Below, piece after piece: positions 8,371 through 16,676 of a stretch of 64,000 nucleotides of DNA (position 1 is its first letter; every line of letters begins with the position of its first letter). The DNA is from Mucilaginibacter myungsuensis. Its GTDB lineage: Bacteria; Bacteroidota; Bacteroidia; Sphingobacteriales; Sphingobacteriaceae. The notes under the pieces are model-generated. The model did no database searches, was not told the origin of the DNA, and saw only the letters and a list, made by a program, of their open reading frames with translations. The DNA is taken from assembly GCF_015222005.1 (NCBI RefSeq), contig NZ_JADFFL010000004.1, forward strand, positions 1 to 64,000. The letters are read 5' to 3'. Position numbers and translations under genes: made by a program.

Positions 8371-10430
8371 GCTGGATAAAATACCTGTTAGAGGCCAATT
8401 TGTACCTGGCCCTATTTTTTGCAGCCTACTATTTGCTGATGCGTAAGGATACCCACTATCAGTTAAGCAGGGCGTATCTGCTTGGTACCACGCTGCTGGC
8501 TTTTGCTATCCCTTTTTTAGAGTTAGGGATGCTGAAACCTGCGGTGGAGATCATTGAGCCCGCGATCACTACAGCTTCAGATCTCACTACAGGGATGCCG
8601 GCTTATCCCATCATCATCCGTGATGATCTGGCCAATGCTCAACCTGTAGAGCCGATAAATTATTATTTGTGGATCTACATTGCCGTAGGCACAGTTATGG
8701 CGTTTGGATTGATATTCAGGATAATGCAATTGGTACGTCTGGCGCGTAAAGGCCGCACCGAAAAGATGGGCGACATTGATCTGATCCGCCTGGATGAGGA
8801 TGACCACGCCTTTTCATTCTTCAACTATCTTTTTATCAGTAGAGGTTTGGCATCGTCGGACACTATTATACGGCACGAGATGGTGCACATCCGCCAAAAA
8901 CATAGTTACGATATTATGTACATCGAGGTGTTGAAGATCGTTTGCTGGTTCAACCCTGCCGTATATTTTATCCATCACAGTATTAAACAACTGCACGAAT
9001 ACATAGTCGACCGCGCCATCGCGGCCGAAAAAGATGATGTTGACCGCTATACCGACTTCCTTATCCGCAATGCTTACGGGCTACCGGCCATAGCCCCGGC
9101 GAATAATTTCTTTACAAAAAACCTATTAAAAGATCGAATTATGATGTTACACCAAAAACGCTCGGGCAGTTTAGCCACGCTTAAATACCTGGTAGCAGTG
9201 CCGCTAACAACAGGCATGCTTTGTTTATCTACCTTAGGTTTTAGCAAGGATCATTACGTGCTTGATATAGCGCCTAAAGCTTTACTAAAGTCAAAACCGG
9301 CTTTCGCGATGACCACGAATATTTCAGAAAGGGATATCGAACTTAAACAGCTTGATCCAGATCTGCGATCAGTGACCGATACATTACCTAAGGCCAAAAG
9401 CAAGCCATCTCAGAAAACTACCACCAAAAAGGTCGATGATCAGCTAAAAAACATTTTAGGCCCTACCTCGCCGCTTTATGTTATTGACAACGTTACCATT
9501 ACTAAAGAAAACGCGGCTACTTATGGTATAAAGACATTTGGGAACGGAGCAAGTCCGCTGAGTTTCATCCCACAGGAGAATATTGCCAGCATGGAAATTT
9601 TAAAAGATGGTACCGCGATGTCCTTATACGGTGAGAGAGGTAAACATGGGGTGATATTGATAACGACAGTAAAAGGTAAAGCCAAAGACGAGACAGAAGC
9701 CCAAGAACAGGTAAATTCGCAATATCGTTCTTTAGGTTTGGATGTAAGTAAGTTTTTAACGCCAACATCGCCGATATATGTTGTTGACGGCGTTAGATTG
9801 ACCAAGGAAAACTCAAGTTCATACGGGTACAATGTTATCGGCAACAACGAAAGTCCGCTTTCTGTGATCAAACAAGAAGATATAGCAAGTATGGAAATAT
9901 TGAAGGATGCCGCTGCAATATCTATGTATGGTGACGCCGGCCGCTATGGTGTTATACTGATCACTACTTTAAAAGGGCAATCAAAAAAAGCCATGGCCAC
10001 CGCCGCAGCCATGGACTCGTTACAGAAAATGTTGCCCAAACTGTATAAGTTTATTGAAATGACCACCAAATATCCCTCAGTGGCCCGCGAACGCGGCCAT
10101 CAGGGCAAAGTGTTTATAGTGTTTAACGTAAATGATGACAACAAGATCACCAATTACAAACTGTTACGTGGTATAACCGACGAGATAGATCAGGAAGTGA
10201 TCAGAGCGTTAAAAGCATGGAACGCGCCGGCAGGTTTCCCTAAAGATCTAAATTTTACCTTACCTATAAGTTTTAACCTGGCAGTGCAGAACGATAGTGG
10301 CAACGATATACAGCCTGTAGTGCTACCAACCACCAGCACTTTAACGCCCGAGCCTTACACGCCCAACAATTTTAAAAGCTACTCTTTATCAGAGACAGTT
10401 ATACGTGGTTATGTACGCAAAAGCAAATAA
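8367..10430 (+). CDS. M56 (BlaR1-like) sensor peptidase with two plug-like repeats and a TonB C-terminal domain
   Basis: A 687-residue protein. The N-terminal M56 region (about 1-290) has several membrane segments and the zinc motif HEMVH at residues 170-174. Two tandem modules of about 75 residues follow at about 364-440 and 463-540, each reading TSPxYVxD...SMEILKD...SxYGxxGxxGVILITT, which resembles the plug domain of TonB-dependent receptors. The last part (about 560-655: GKVFIVFNVNDDNKITNYKLLRG) matches the TonB C-terminal domain. It presumably senses an envelope signal and inactivates the BlaI repressor encoded just upstream. The periplasmic plug/TonB portion could contact outer-membrane receptors (inference). 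Confidence 0.85.
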   Translation: MSWIKYLLEANLYLALFFAAYYLLMRKDTHYQLSRAYLLGTTLLAFAIPFLELGMLKPAVEIIEPAITTASDLTTGMPAYPIIIRDDLANAQPVEPINYYLWIYIAVGTVMAFGLIFRIMQLVRLARKGRTEKMGDIDLIRLDEDDHAFSFFNYLFISRGLASSDTIIRHEMVHIRQKHSYDIMYIEVLKIVCWFNPAVYFIHHSIKQLHEYIVDRAIAAEKDDVDRYTDFLIRNAYGLPAIAPANNFFTKNLLKDRIMMLHQKRSGSLATLKYLVAVPLTTGMLCLSTLGFSKDHYVLDIAPKALLKSKPAFAMTTNISERDIELKQLDPDLRSVTDTLPKAKSKPSQKTTTKKVDDQLKNILGPTSPLYVIDNVTITKENAATYGIKTFGNGASPLSFIPQENIASMEILKDGTAMSLYGERGKHGVILITTVKGKAKDETEAQEQVNSQYRSLGLDVSKFLTPTSPIYVVDGVRLTKENSSSYGYNVIGNNESPLSVIKQEDIASMEILKDAAAISMYGDAGRYGVILITTLKGQSKKAMATAAAMDSLQKMLPKLYKFIEMTTKYPSVARERGHQGKVFIVFNVNDDNKITNYKLLRGITDEIDQEVIRALKAWNAPAGFPKDLNFTLPISFNLAVQNDSGNDIQPVVLPTTSTLTPEPYTPNNFKSYSLSETVIRGYVRKSK

Positions 10431-10582
10431 TGCCTAAACCTTATCACCTACAAAGCGATCAGTTCCGTAATTCAGAATTGGACGAAAAGGACCTGCCGGG
10501 ACTGATCGCTTAATACCAAATACCTTAAGGCTAACATTCGCCTGCCTTGTTACTATCAAATACTAATTAACCTAAGCTGCCT

Positions 10583-11377
10583 ATGAAATACCTTACTTTC
10601 TTTTTTAGCTCATTACTTTTTACCGCCACCGCTCAAGCCCAAAAACTACCCAACGTACAAGAAAACCGCATATTGATCCCTGATATAGTCAAGATAGACG
10701 GTAAGTCGGAAGAATTTGACAGTAAATTCGAAGCCGACAATAAGGCCACGGGCTTACAGTACACCTTGGCTAATAATGATCAGTATTTATACCTCACCGT
10801 AAAAGTTACTGACTCCCGGGTTATCCATAAGATCCTGTATGTAGGGATAGCCCTTACAGTCTTAATTGGAAAAGCTGCCGATGACCAACCTTGCCTAAAT
10901 TTTCCCGACCTTAGTTTTAACGAAGCCAATTTGATATTAGGTAAAACCGGCTTAAAGACCACCTACCAAAAGATCGGTCAACGGGATACCGCGCAACAAC
11001 GGACAGACTCGTTGATCAAGGTTGCTAATGACCTATTATCTACAACTGCTAAAACCATCAAAGTAACCAATCTTAAAAGTATCCCGGATCAAACAATATC
11101 GGTATATAACGGAGAAGGCATCAAGGTAGCGCAACGCTTTAATAAATATGCCCACTATACTTGCGAGATGCTGATACCGCTAAAATATCTTGGACTTTCT
11201 ACCAGTCACCATAGCAAATTCGCTTATCAGATCAAACTGGTAGGGCAGGTGGAAGCGAATAAAGGTAGCGTGCCTGTGGTATATCATTATCCGAACGGGG
11301 TACAGACCGATATGAATGCCGACCTGAATACTACTACCTACCTTAAAGGCGAATACACTTTAGCCCCTAAGCCGTAA
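10583..11377 (+). CDS. Secreted protein with a CBM9-like fold
   Basis: A 264-residue protein with signal peptide MKYLTFFFSSLLFTATAQAQ. The following PDIVKIDGKSEEFDSKF ... YTLANNDQYLYLTVKVTD pattern resembles the family 9 carbohydrate-binding-like domain found in many Bacteroidota secreted proteins. The rest is not recognised. No catalytic motif. It stands alone between the M56 gene and nhaA, 150 bases after the former. Function unknown. Confidence 0.65.
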   Translation: MKYLTFFFSSLLFTATAQAQKLPNVQENRILIPDIVKIDGKSEEFDSKFEADNKATGLQYTLANNDQYLYLTVKVTDSRVIHKILYVGIALTVLIGKAADDQPCLNFPDLSFNEANLILGKTGLKTTYQKIGQRDTAQQRTDSLIKVANDLLSTTAKTIKVTNLKSIPDQTISVYNGEGIKVAQRFNKYAHYTCEMLIPLKYLGLSTSHHSKFAYQIKLVGQVEANKGSVPVVYHYPNGVQTDMNADLNTTTYLKGEYTLAPKP

Positions 11378-11385
11378 AGATCTGC

Positions 11386-11421
11386 TATATTTGCCGCGCA
11401 TCTTCCTGTTAAAATGCGCGG
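11386..11421 (+). promoter_or_regulatory. Candidate nhaA promoter and leader hairpin
   Basis: TATATTTG at 11386-11393 fits the Bacteroidota -7 element TAnnTTTG. CCGCGCAT (11394-11401) and ATGCGCGG (11414-11421) form an 8-bp perfect stem with a 12-base loop just before the nhaA start at 11427. The stem would lie in the leader and could affect translation; it could also end the previous transcript, though it lacks a T run. Confidence 0.45.
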
Positions 11422-11426
11422 CTTTA

Positions 11427-12572
11427 ATGAAACTATCCGCCCTTTTCAAGTCCGACTCTGCGAGCGGCGTTATCTTGATCTTTTGTGTACTGATCGCCTT
11501 ACTGATCGCTAACAGCCCGTTGGCTGGTCCTTTCAACACGTTGCTGGCTTTTCGGGTGGATGCCGGGATATTGGACGCATCTGTGCTGGAATGGATAAAC
11601 GACGGTTTGATGACCATCTTCTTCTTTTTTGTGGGGATGGAGATCAAACAAGAGATGATCAGCGGGCATCTATCCAGTTTTAAAAAAGCCTCGGTACCCG
11701 TATTGGCCGCTATTGGCGGAGCTTTAGTACCTGCCCTGATATATACTTTACTGAACCGCGGCACGGCCACCACAAACGGCTGGGGCATCCCTATGGCCAC
11801 CGATATTGCTTTTGCATTGGGTGTACTATCTCTTATGGGCAAACTGGTACCGCCTGCTTTAAAAGCATTCCTGTCCACCCTTGCTGTAGTTGATGACCTG
11901 TTGGCCATTGTGGTGATCGCTATTTTTTACGCTACGGATATACATCTCATTAACCTCTTTATTGGGTCGGGCATTTTTATTGCCTTACTAATAATGAATA
12001 AATTGGGTGTTAAACGAACCGTATGGTACATCGTCCCCGGTGTGGTGATGTGGTACTTTATCCATCACTCGGGCATACACGCTACCGTTGCGGGGGTATT
12101 GACGGCTATGGCTATCCCTTACGCGTCAAAAAAAGGCTCGCCGTTGAAAGACCTGGTGCATTTGTTAGAGAAACCGGTGGCTTTTGTCATTATGCCGCTG
12201 TTCGCGATCGCAAATACTAACATCCATTTCACCAGCGATATGGCGGCAGGCATTACGAGCATGTTGGGCGTTGGTATTATCGCCGGGTTGATCATCGGCA
12301 AACCGATCGGTATTATGGCCGCATCATGGCTGTGCGTTAAAGCAAAGATAGGTCACTTGCCGCATGGTGTGAACTGGCGGATGCTGGCGGGGATCGGCTT
12401 GTTGGCAGGCATCGGGTTCACCATGTCCATCTTCATGTCGTTCCTGTCGTTTGACGAGCCTTTGTATAACGCACAAGCAAAGTTAGCCATCCTGATCGCA
12501 TCTGCAGCAGCGGGGACCATCGGCTATATCTACCTCAAAAAAATACTAAAACCCAAAAACGTACGTATATAA
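11427..12572 (+). CDS. nhaA: Na+/H+ antiporter NhaA
   Basis: A 381-residue inner-membrane antiporter, normal length for NhaA, with about 12 hydrophobic segments. The essential paired aspartates appear in TLAVVDDLLAIVVIAIFY. FFFVGMEIKQEM and PMATDIAFALGVLSLMG are also family signatures. It exchanges Na+ for H+ and protects against alkaline pH and sodium stress. The start at 11427 is chosen over an in-frame codon at 11391, because the latter would fall in the leader hairpin and before the conserved MKLSALFKSDSASG N-terminus. Followed after 5 bases by a GtrA gene. Confidence 0.93.
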   Translation: MKLSALFKSDSASGVILIFCVLIALLIANSPLAGPFNTLLAFRVDAGILDASVLEWINDGLMTIFFFFVGMEIKQEMISGHLSSFKKASVPVLAAIGGALVPALIYTLLNRGTATTNGWGIPMATDIAFALGVLSLMGKLVPPALKAFLSTLAVVDDLLAIVVIAIFYATDIHLINLFIGSGIFIALLIMNKLGVKRTVWYIVPGVVMWYFIHHSGIHATVAGVLTAMAIPYASKKGSPLKDLVHLLEKPVAFVIMPLFAIANTNIHFTSDMAAGITSMLGVGIIAGLIIGKPIGIMAASWLCVKAKIGHLPHGVNWRMLAGIGLLAGIGFTMSIFMSFLSFDEPLYNAQAKLAILIASAAAGTIGYIYLKKILKPKNVRI

Positions 12573-12577
12573 AAGCA

Positions 12578-13093
12578 GTGAAAAAGATACACCACGCCGC
12601 CAGGCGTACCATTTTTAGTTTTATAGATCTGTTCTATCCCTTGTTCCGCAAGATCATGCCTTTGCAAACTTTCCGCTATGCGGCTTGCGGCGGGGCTAAT
12701 ACATCGTTCGATATTGTGTTGTACTCGTTCTTTTACAACATCGTATTTGCAAAGCAGGATGTGCATTTAGGGCTATTCACATTGAGCGGGCACATCGCAT
12801 CTATCTTTCCGGCTTTCTGCATATCGTTTTGCACGGGATTTTATCTCAACAGGTTTATTGTATTCAAAGAGTCGGGATTACGTAAGCGGACGCAGTTATC
12901 CAGGTTCGTTCTACTTAATGCTATCTGCATCTGCCTGAACGCCATTTTTATGAAGATATTTGTAGACGGCTTAGGCCTATACCCTACCCCTGGCAAGATC
13001 GCTACCACCATTTTGGTCATCGGCATCAGCTATACCTTGCAGACCTATGTTTTTTTTAAGCAGAAGGAAAGTGTTATCTTGACGAGCAATTAA
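12578..13093 (+). CDS. GtrA-family membrane protein
   Basis: A 171-residue protein with four membrane segments and the GtrA core FRYAACGGANTSFDIVLYSFFYN ... FYLNRFIVFK. GtrA-like proteins are thought to move lipid-linked sugars across the inner membrane for surface polysaccharide modification. The start is a GTG at 12578, 5 bases after nhaA. The missing GtrB-type partner makes its substrate unknown. Confidence 0.8.
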   Translation: MKKIHHAARRTIFSFIDLFYPLFRKIMPLQTFRYAACGGANTSFDIVLYSFFYNIVFAKQDVHLGLFTLSGHIASIFPAFCISFCTGFYLNRFIVFKESGLRKRTQLSRFVLLNAICICLNAIFMKIFVDGLGLYPTPGKIATTILVIGISYTLQTYVFFKQKESVILTSN

Positions 13094-13104
13094 ACTCCTT
13101 AGCA

Positions 13105-13581
13105 ATGCCTAAACTATTCAAGATCGCCCTACTGGTGTTCGCTTTAATACCTATGGTGACGCAAGCCAGAGCCAGTCATGACGGACACATTCGACCAGAT
13201 ACCGTCAACCTGAAAAAAACTTTTCTTCCGCTGATAACTTACATGGAACGTGGTTTACGTTATCCGTCGGATGCGCGGTACAATAAAGTGCAGGGAAATG
13301 TAATTATACAATTTGAATTGACCGCAGACGGAACTATAGCCAATACCGAATTTGTTAATGCGAACGAAGTAAAACAACTCGGCAATGGCTTAGGGGACGA
13401 AGCAACTAAGATGTTAAAAAAGTTCAAGGACAAGAAAAAGGAACTGCCCGCCGGGGTTTATTTCCTGCCGGTGACATACGTTTTCGATACAGAGAACCCG
13501 CCGGCTGCTATTGCCCCAACTTTCATCAATCGGCCTAACTGTTTATATCAATTGATAATAAGTACCGCAGGTTTCAGATAA
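13105..13581 (+). CDS. Periplasmic protein with a TonB C-terminal-like domain
   Basis: A 158-residue protein with signal peptide MPKLFKIALLVFALIPMVTQARA. The mature part, YPSDARYNKVQGNVIIQFELTADGTIANTEFV, is the energy-transducer (TonB C-terminal) fold, without the membrane anchor and proline-rich spacer of real TonB. Bacteroidota have many such stand-alone forms. The same domain ends the M56 protein at 8367-10430. Role unknown. Confidence 0.75.
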   Translation: MPKLFKIALLVFALIPMVTQARASHDGHIRPDTVNLKKTFLPLITYMERGLRYPSDARYNKVQGNVIIQFELTADGTIANTEFVNANEVKQLGNGLGDEATKMLKKFKDKKKELPAGVYFLPVTYVFDTENPPAAIAPTFINRPNCLYQLIISTAGFR

Positions 13582-13582
13582 T

Positions 13583-14203
13583 TTACACCGCCGCTTTCAC
13601 GTATATCACCTGTTTGGTATCAAAAAACTCTCCGTCGAAATATTCTTTCAAATAATATCGGGTGACAGCCAATCGCGACTCGGCTATTTCTTCTACCAGG
13701 TCGCCGCCTTTAAGGTAAAGGATACCGTTAGCGAGGGTGTTCTTAGAATCTTTATTGAACTTATTTTTTACCCAAGGATAAAAATCTTTCAATTGGGTAA
13801 CGGCGCGCGATACCACAAAATCAAATTTACCGGGGATATCTTCGGCACGGGCATGGGTGGCCTCAACATTCTGCAAGCCTAAGGCTTTGCCCACTTCCTG
13901 CACTACTTTGATCTTTTTACCGATAGAGTCTACCAGATGAAATTCCGTATCGGGGAACATGATCGCCAGCGGGATGCCGGGGAAACCGCCACCGGTGCCA
14001 ACGTCCATAACGCGTTCGCCGGGTAAAAACTGCATCACTTTGGCAATGCCTAAGGAGTGCAACACGTGGCGCACAGGCAATTCGTCAATATCCTTGCGGG
14101 ATACTACGTTGATCTGATCGTTCCAGTGTTTGTATAGTTCGGGCAGTTGGGCGTATTGGGCCAATTGCTGTTCGGTCAATTCGGGAAAGTAGGTAGAGAG
14201 CAT
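13583..14203 (-). CDS. rsmG: 16S rRNA (guanine527-N7)-methyltransferase RsmG
   Basis: A 206-residue class I methyltransferase. The SAM-binding motif VMDVGTGGGFPGIPLAI is at about residues 63-79 and the family segment FDFVVSRAVTQLKDFYPWV follows. It methylates G527 of 16S rRNA. It is the last gene of a minus-strand run with the sigma factor and GT2 genes, 9 bases after the sigma factor stop. Loss of RsmG is known to give low-level streptomycin resistance in other bacteria. Confidence 0.93.
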   Translation of the reverse strand: MLSTYFPELTEQQLAQYAQLPELYKHWNDQINVVSRKDIDELPVRHVLHSLGIAKVMQFLPGERVMDVGTGGGFPGIPLAIMFPDTEFHLVDSIGKKIKVVQEVGKALGLQNVEATHARAEDIPGKFDFVVSRAVTQLKDFYPWVKNKFNKDSKNTLANGILYLKGGDLVEEIAESRLAVTRYYLKEYFDGEFFDTKQVIYVKAAV

Positions 14204-14212
14204 TCGTGTGGG

Positions 14213-14818
14213 TTAAAACTCGTCCTTTTTAAAATGGCTGGTAGTAGTGCTGAGCAGATAGCGGGCCTTAAATAATTGCCCTTTAACGGTACCAATGGGC
14301 AGATCCAGCTGGTCGGCGATCTCCTCGTAGCTCAACTCGTCAAAATATCTTAAGGTGATCAGCTTATTATAACGTGGCGGCAGGCTGGCTATCAGGCCTT
14401 TCAACTCTTTGGTCTGCTGTTCTTTTATCCAGTTCTCTTCAGGGTTCAACGTGTCCGATGCGATCTGCAAGGTAATATCGTCGCCGTCGTCGTCCATCAT
14501 CCCGTTAAGTGACATGGTGGTCAGTTTCTTCTTGCGGATAAAATCGATACAATTATTGGTAGCCACACGGAACAGCCAGGTACTAAAAGCATGGGTGGCT
14601 TTGTAACGGTCCAGCTTCTCGAAAGCCTTACCAAAGGTCTCTACGGTAAGGTCCATAGCATCCTCTTTGTTATTGACCATTTTAAGCGCCATAAAATAAA
14701 TAGCATCCTTGTAGCGCGCCATCAGATCGGCATAAGCCCGCTGATCGCCATCCAGTGCCTTTTGCACCAGTTGGAAATCGTTCTTAGCGTTCTCGGTAAA
14801 GTTGTTATTTACTTCCAT
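14213..14818 (-). CDS. ECF-type RNA polymerase sigma factor
   Basis: A 201-residue sigma-70-family factor. Region 2 lies at about 25-100 (YADLMARYKDAIYFMALKMV, AFSTWLFRVATNNCIDFIRKKK) and region 4 at about 140-195 (LPPRYNKLITLRYFDELSYEEIADQLDLPIGTVKGQLFKAR). An acidic insert MMDDDGDDIT links the two. It directs RNA polymerase to an unknown regulon. No anti-sigma gene is adjacent, which is unusual for ECF factors, though Bacteroidota have orphan ones. Its first 10 bases overlap the end of the GT2 gene. Confidence 0.88.
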   Translation of the reverse strand: MEVNNNFTENAKNDFQLVQKALDGDQRAYADLMARYKDAIYFMALKMVNNKEDAMDLTVETFGKAFEKLDRYKATHAFSTWLFRVATNNCIDFIRKKKLTTMSLNGMMDDDGDDITLQIASDTLNPEENWIKEQQTKELKGLIASLPPRYNKLITLRYFDELSYEEIADQLDLPIGTVKGQLFKARYLLSTTTSHFKKDEF

Positions 14819-15933
14819 TGTTTAGTTTTAGCGAACGAGCCTATCAAACCAAAAATATTTAGATAAAAGTAGTAAAACAAGTCTAAAAAGGGCAGATAAA
14901 GCAGAAGATCCCTGGCCTTAAGCTTTTTAAATATGGGCACATAGATGAAGTATTGCACCGCCATACGCAAAAGCAGCAAACCTGATGCCAACAATGGCTC
15001 GTACCTAAATATGAACGAAAAGATCAATAAGTTGTAGAATAAGAACCCCGATATGGCATCCAAAGTCAACATACGGCGGTGCTTGCTTTGGTAGTATTTC
15101 CCTACCCCACTATGCCTTTTTTTCTGGCGATACCAGGCACGGAACGTCCGTTTCGCAGGACTATAAGTGAATGACTCGTCAGCTATCTCCACACGGACAT
15201 TATCCGCCGCAGCATTTTGATTAACAAATAGATCGTCATCACCCGATAGCAGGTGCATGTGCGTAGCGAAACCCTTAGACCTGAAGAACAACGATTTAGT
15301 ATAAGCCAAATTCCTGCCTACGCCCATGTAAGCATCACCGGCCAAAGCCGATGAAAGGAAGTTGATGCCGGTCTTTAAGGTCTCAAATCGGACAAAGGTA
15401 TTCAGCAAGCCACCTGTACGGTTGTAGGGTGAATAGCCCAATACGATCTCGGCCTTGCCATCAAAATTGCGCACCATCAGGCGTATCCATTGGTCGGATG
15501 CCGGGGTGCAGTCGGCATCGGTGAACAACATATGCTCATGAGCGGCAGCTTTAATGCCCAAGGTCAGCGCGAATTTTTTTCCGGTCTTAAATCTGTCGTG
15601 CTCGGTAATGGTCACCACCTTCAGGTGGCTGTAACGCTCTTTCATGTCCATCAGGATAATGTCCGAGCCATCGCTCGAGCAATCGTTGATCACGATCACC
15701 TCGTAATCCGGATGATCTTGCGTTAATATCGACGGTAAAAATTGGGCAAGGTTTTGCGCCTCGTTACGGGCGCTGATGATCACAGAAACGGGCAGCGTTA
15801 CCGGCTCCTCGATAAGGTTGGTCTTAAATACGCGCAAACGGTTGTACCTACCGATCAAAAAATATAATTGAACGATGAGACAGAGTTGAAAAAGAGCGAA
15901 TAATGCAACGTATATGTAGGTTTCCAAATCCAA
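14809..15933 (-). CDS. Membrane-anchored family 2 glycosyltransferase
   Basis: A 374-residue GT2 protein. One N-terminal membrane helix (YIYVALFALFQLCLIVQLYFLI) precedes the GT-A domain with PVSVIISARNEAQNLAQFL, VIVINDCSSDGSD, FTDADCTP (DxD-type) and the RAWYRQKKRHSG (QxxRW-like) motif. Two or three C-terminal membrane segments follow. It probably builds a surface glycan or glycolipid. The start appears to be TTG at 15931-15933. The gene's end overlaps the sigma factor start by 10 bases, so the two are translationally linked. Confidence 0.82.
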   Translation of the reverse strand: MDLETYIYVALFALFQLCLIVQLYFLIGRYNRLRVFKTNLIEEPVTLPVSVIISARNEAQNLAQFLPSILTQDHPDYEVIVINDCSSDGSDIILMDMKERYSHLKVVTITEHDRFKTGKKFALTLGIKAAAHEHMLFTDADCTPASDQWIRLMVRNFDGKAEIVLGYSPYNRTGGLLNTFVRFETLKTGINFLSSALAGDAYMGVGRNLAYTKSLFFRSKGFATHMHLLSGDDDLFVNQNAAADNVRVEIADESFTYSPAKRTFRAWYRQKKRHSGVGKYYQSKHRRMLTLDAISGFLFYNLLIFSFIFRYEPLLASGLLLLRMAVQYFIYVPIFKKLKARDLLLYLPFLDLFYYFYLNIFGLIGSFAKTKQWK

Positions 15934-16676
15934 ATTTTAAGCCTGCAAAATTGCTAAAAATGTGCGGGATATCAGGCATTAAAAATGCGCCTGATCATAC
16001 ACTTACCTATACAGGCACCAACGGCCTATATTGTGTTCACCAAAAACGTCCTGATGAGCATCAGTTTTTAGGCGGTATAAATATTGCTTTAAAGGTATTT
16101 AAGGTAGGTACGAAAGGATGTTAAGCTTTTATCCCGACATTTCAAAATTGGAAGTTGAAGAAAAACTTATCACCAAACCTACTGTATTGCGAACCCACCG
16201 GGTAAAGTTAGGCGGCAACGTAACTTGGCTTAACTGAATTGACAATTAATTCCCGGAGATGGCACTGAACTGAGACCACGTTGATGTTACCCTTGCTAAA
16301 TTAAAAAACTTGATTTTTTACGCTTGCTATGAATTGGAGCAACTCCCGGCAGGGATGCATTGATAGCCGAACGGCCTAACAGTGATCAAGATCTCTACAT
16401 ATATCCTTATTTGTTGCGCGGGGCCGCCTTTAAGGGCTTCGCGCTTTATGGTTAATGGTCGCCCCGAAAAATATTTCTCATTTGCTAAATCGAAATATCT
16501 GCTCAAAAACGCCATTCTGCTATTATTTAAGACTTTTTAGCTACGGGCAGGGATAGTTTTATATTGACAATGCATTATCTTAGCCACCATCAATTAACCA
16601 ATTCGTCGGCCCAAAACAGCGCTAACGAGCATTCCAAAGACAAAAAACTTTAAAACTATCTATACCACCATTAATC
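15934..16676. other. 743-base stretch with only broken frames
   Basis: No intact gene is seen. At 15960 there is a short frame that starts like a class II glutamine amidotransferase. At about 16135-16240 another frame reads FYPDISKLEVEEKL and soon stops. At about 16385-16550 two adjacent plus-strand frames (DLYIYPYLLRGAAFKGFALY, then NGRPEKYFSFAKSKYLLKNA) look like one gene split by a frameshift. The stretch looks like debris of one or more lost genes. The last 100 bases presumably hold the GH32 promoter. Confidence 0.5.
15960..16124 (+). pseudogene. Possible remnant of an asparagine synthase / glutamine amidotransferase N-terminus
   Basis: The frame begins MCGISGIKNA, which matches the N-terminal nucleophile motif (Cys2 after Met) of class II amidotransferases such as AsnB, and later reads RPDEHQFLGGINIAL, reminiscent of the RGPDE...NIAL segment of that domain. 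It then stops after 54 residues. If real it is a truncated relic. The match is short, so confidence is low. Confidence 0.3.
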
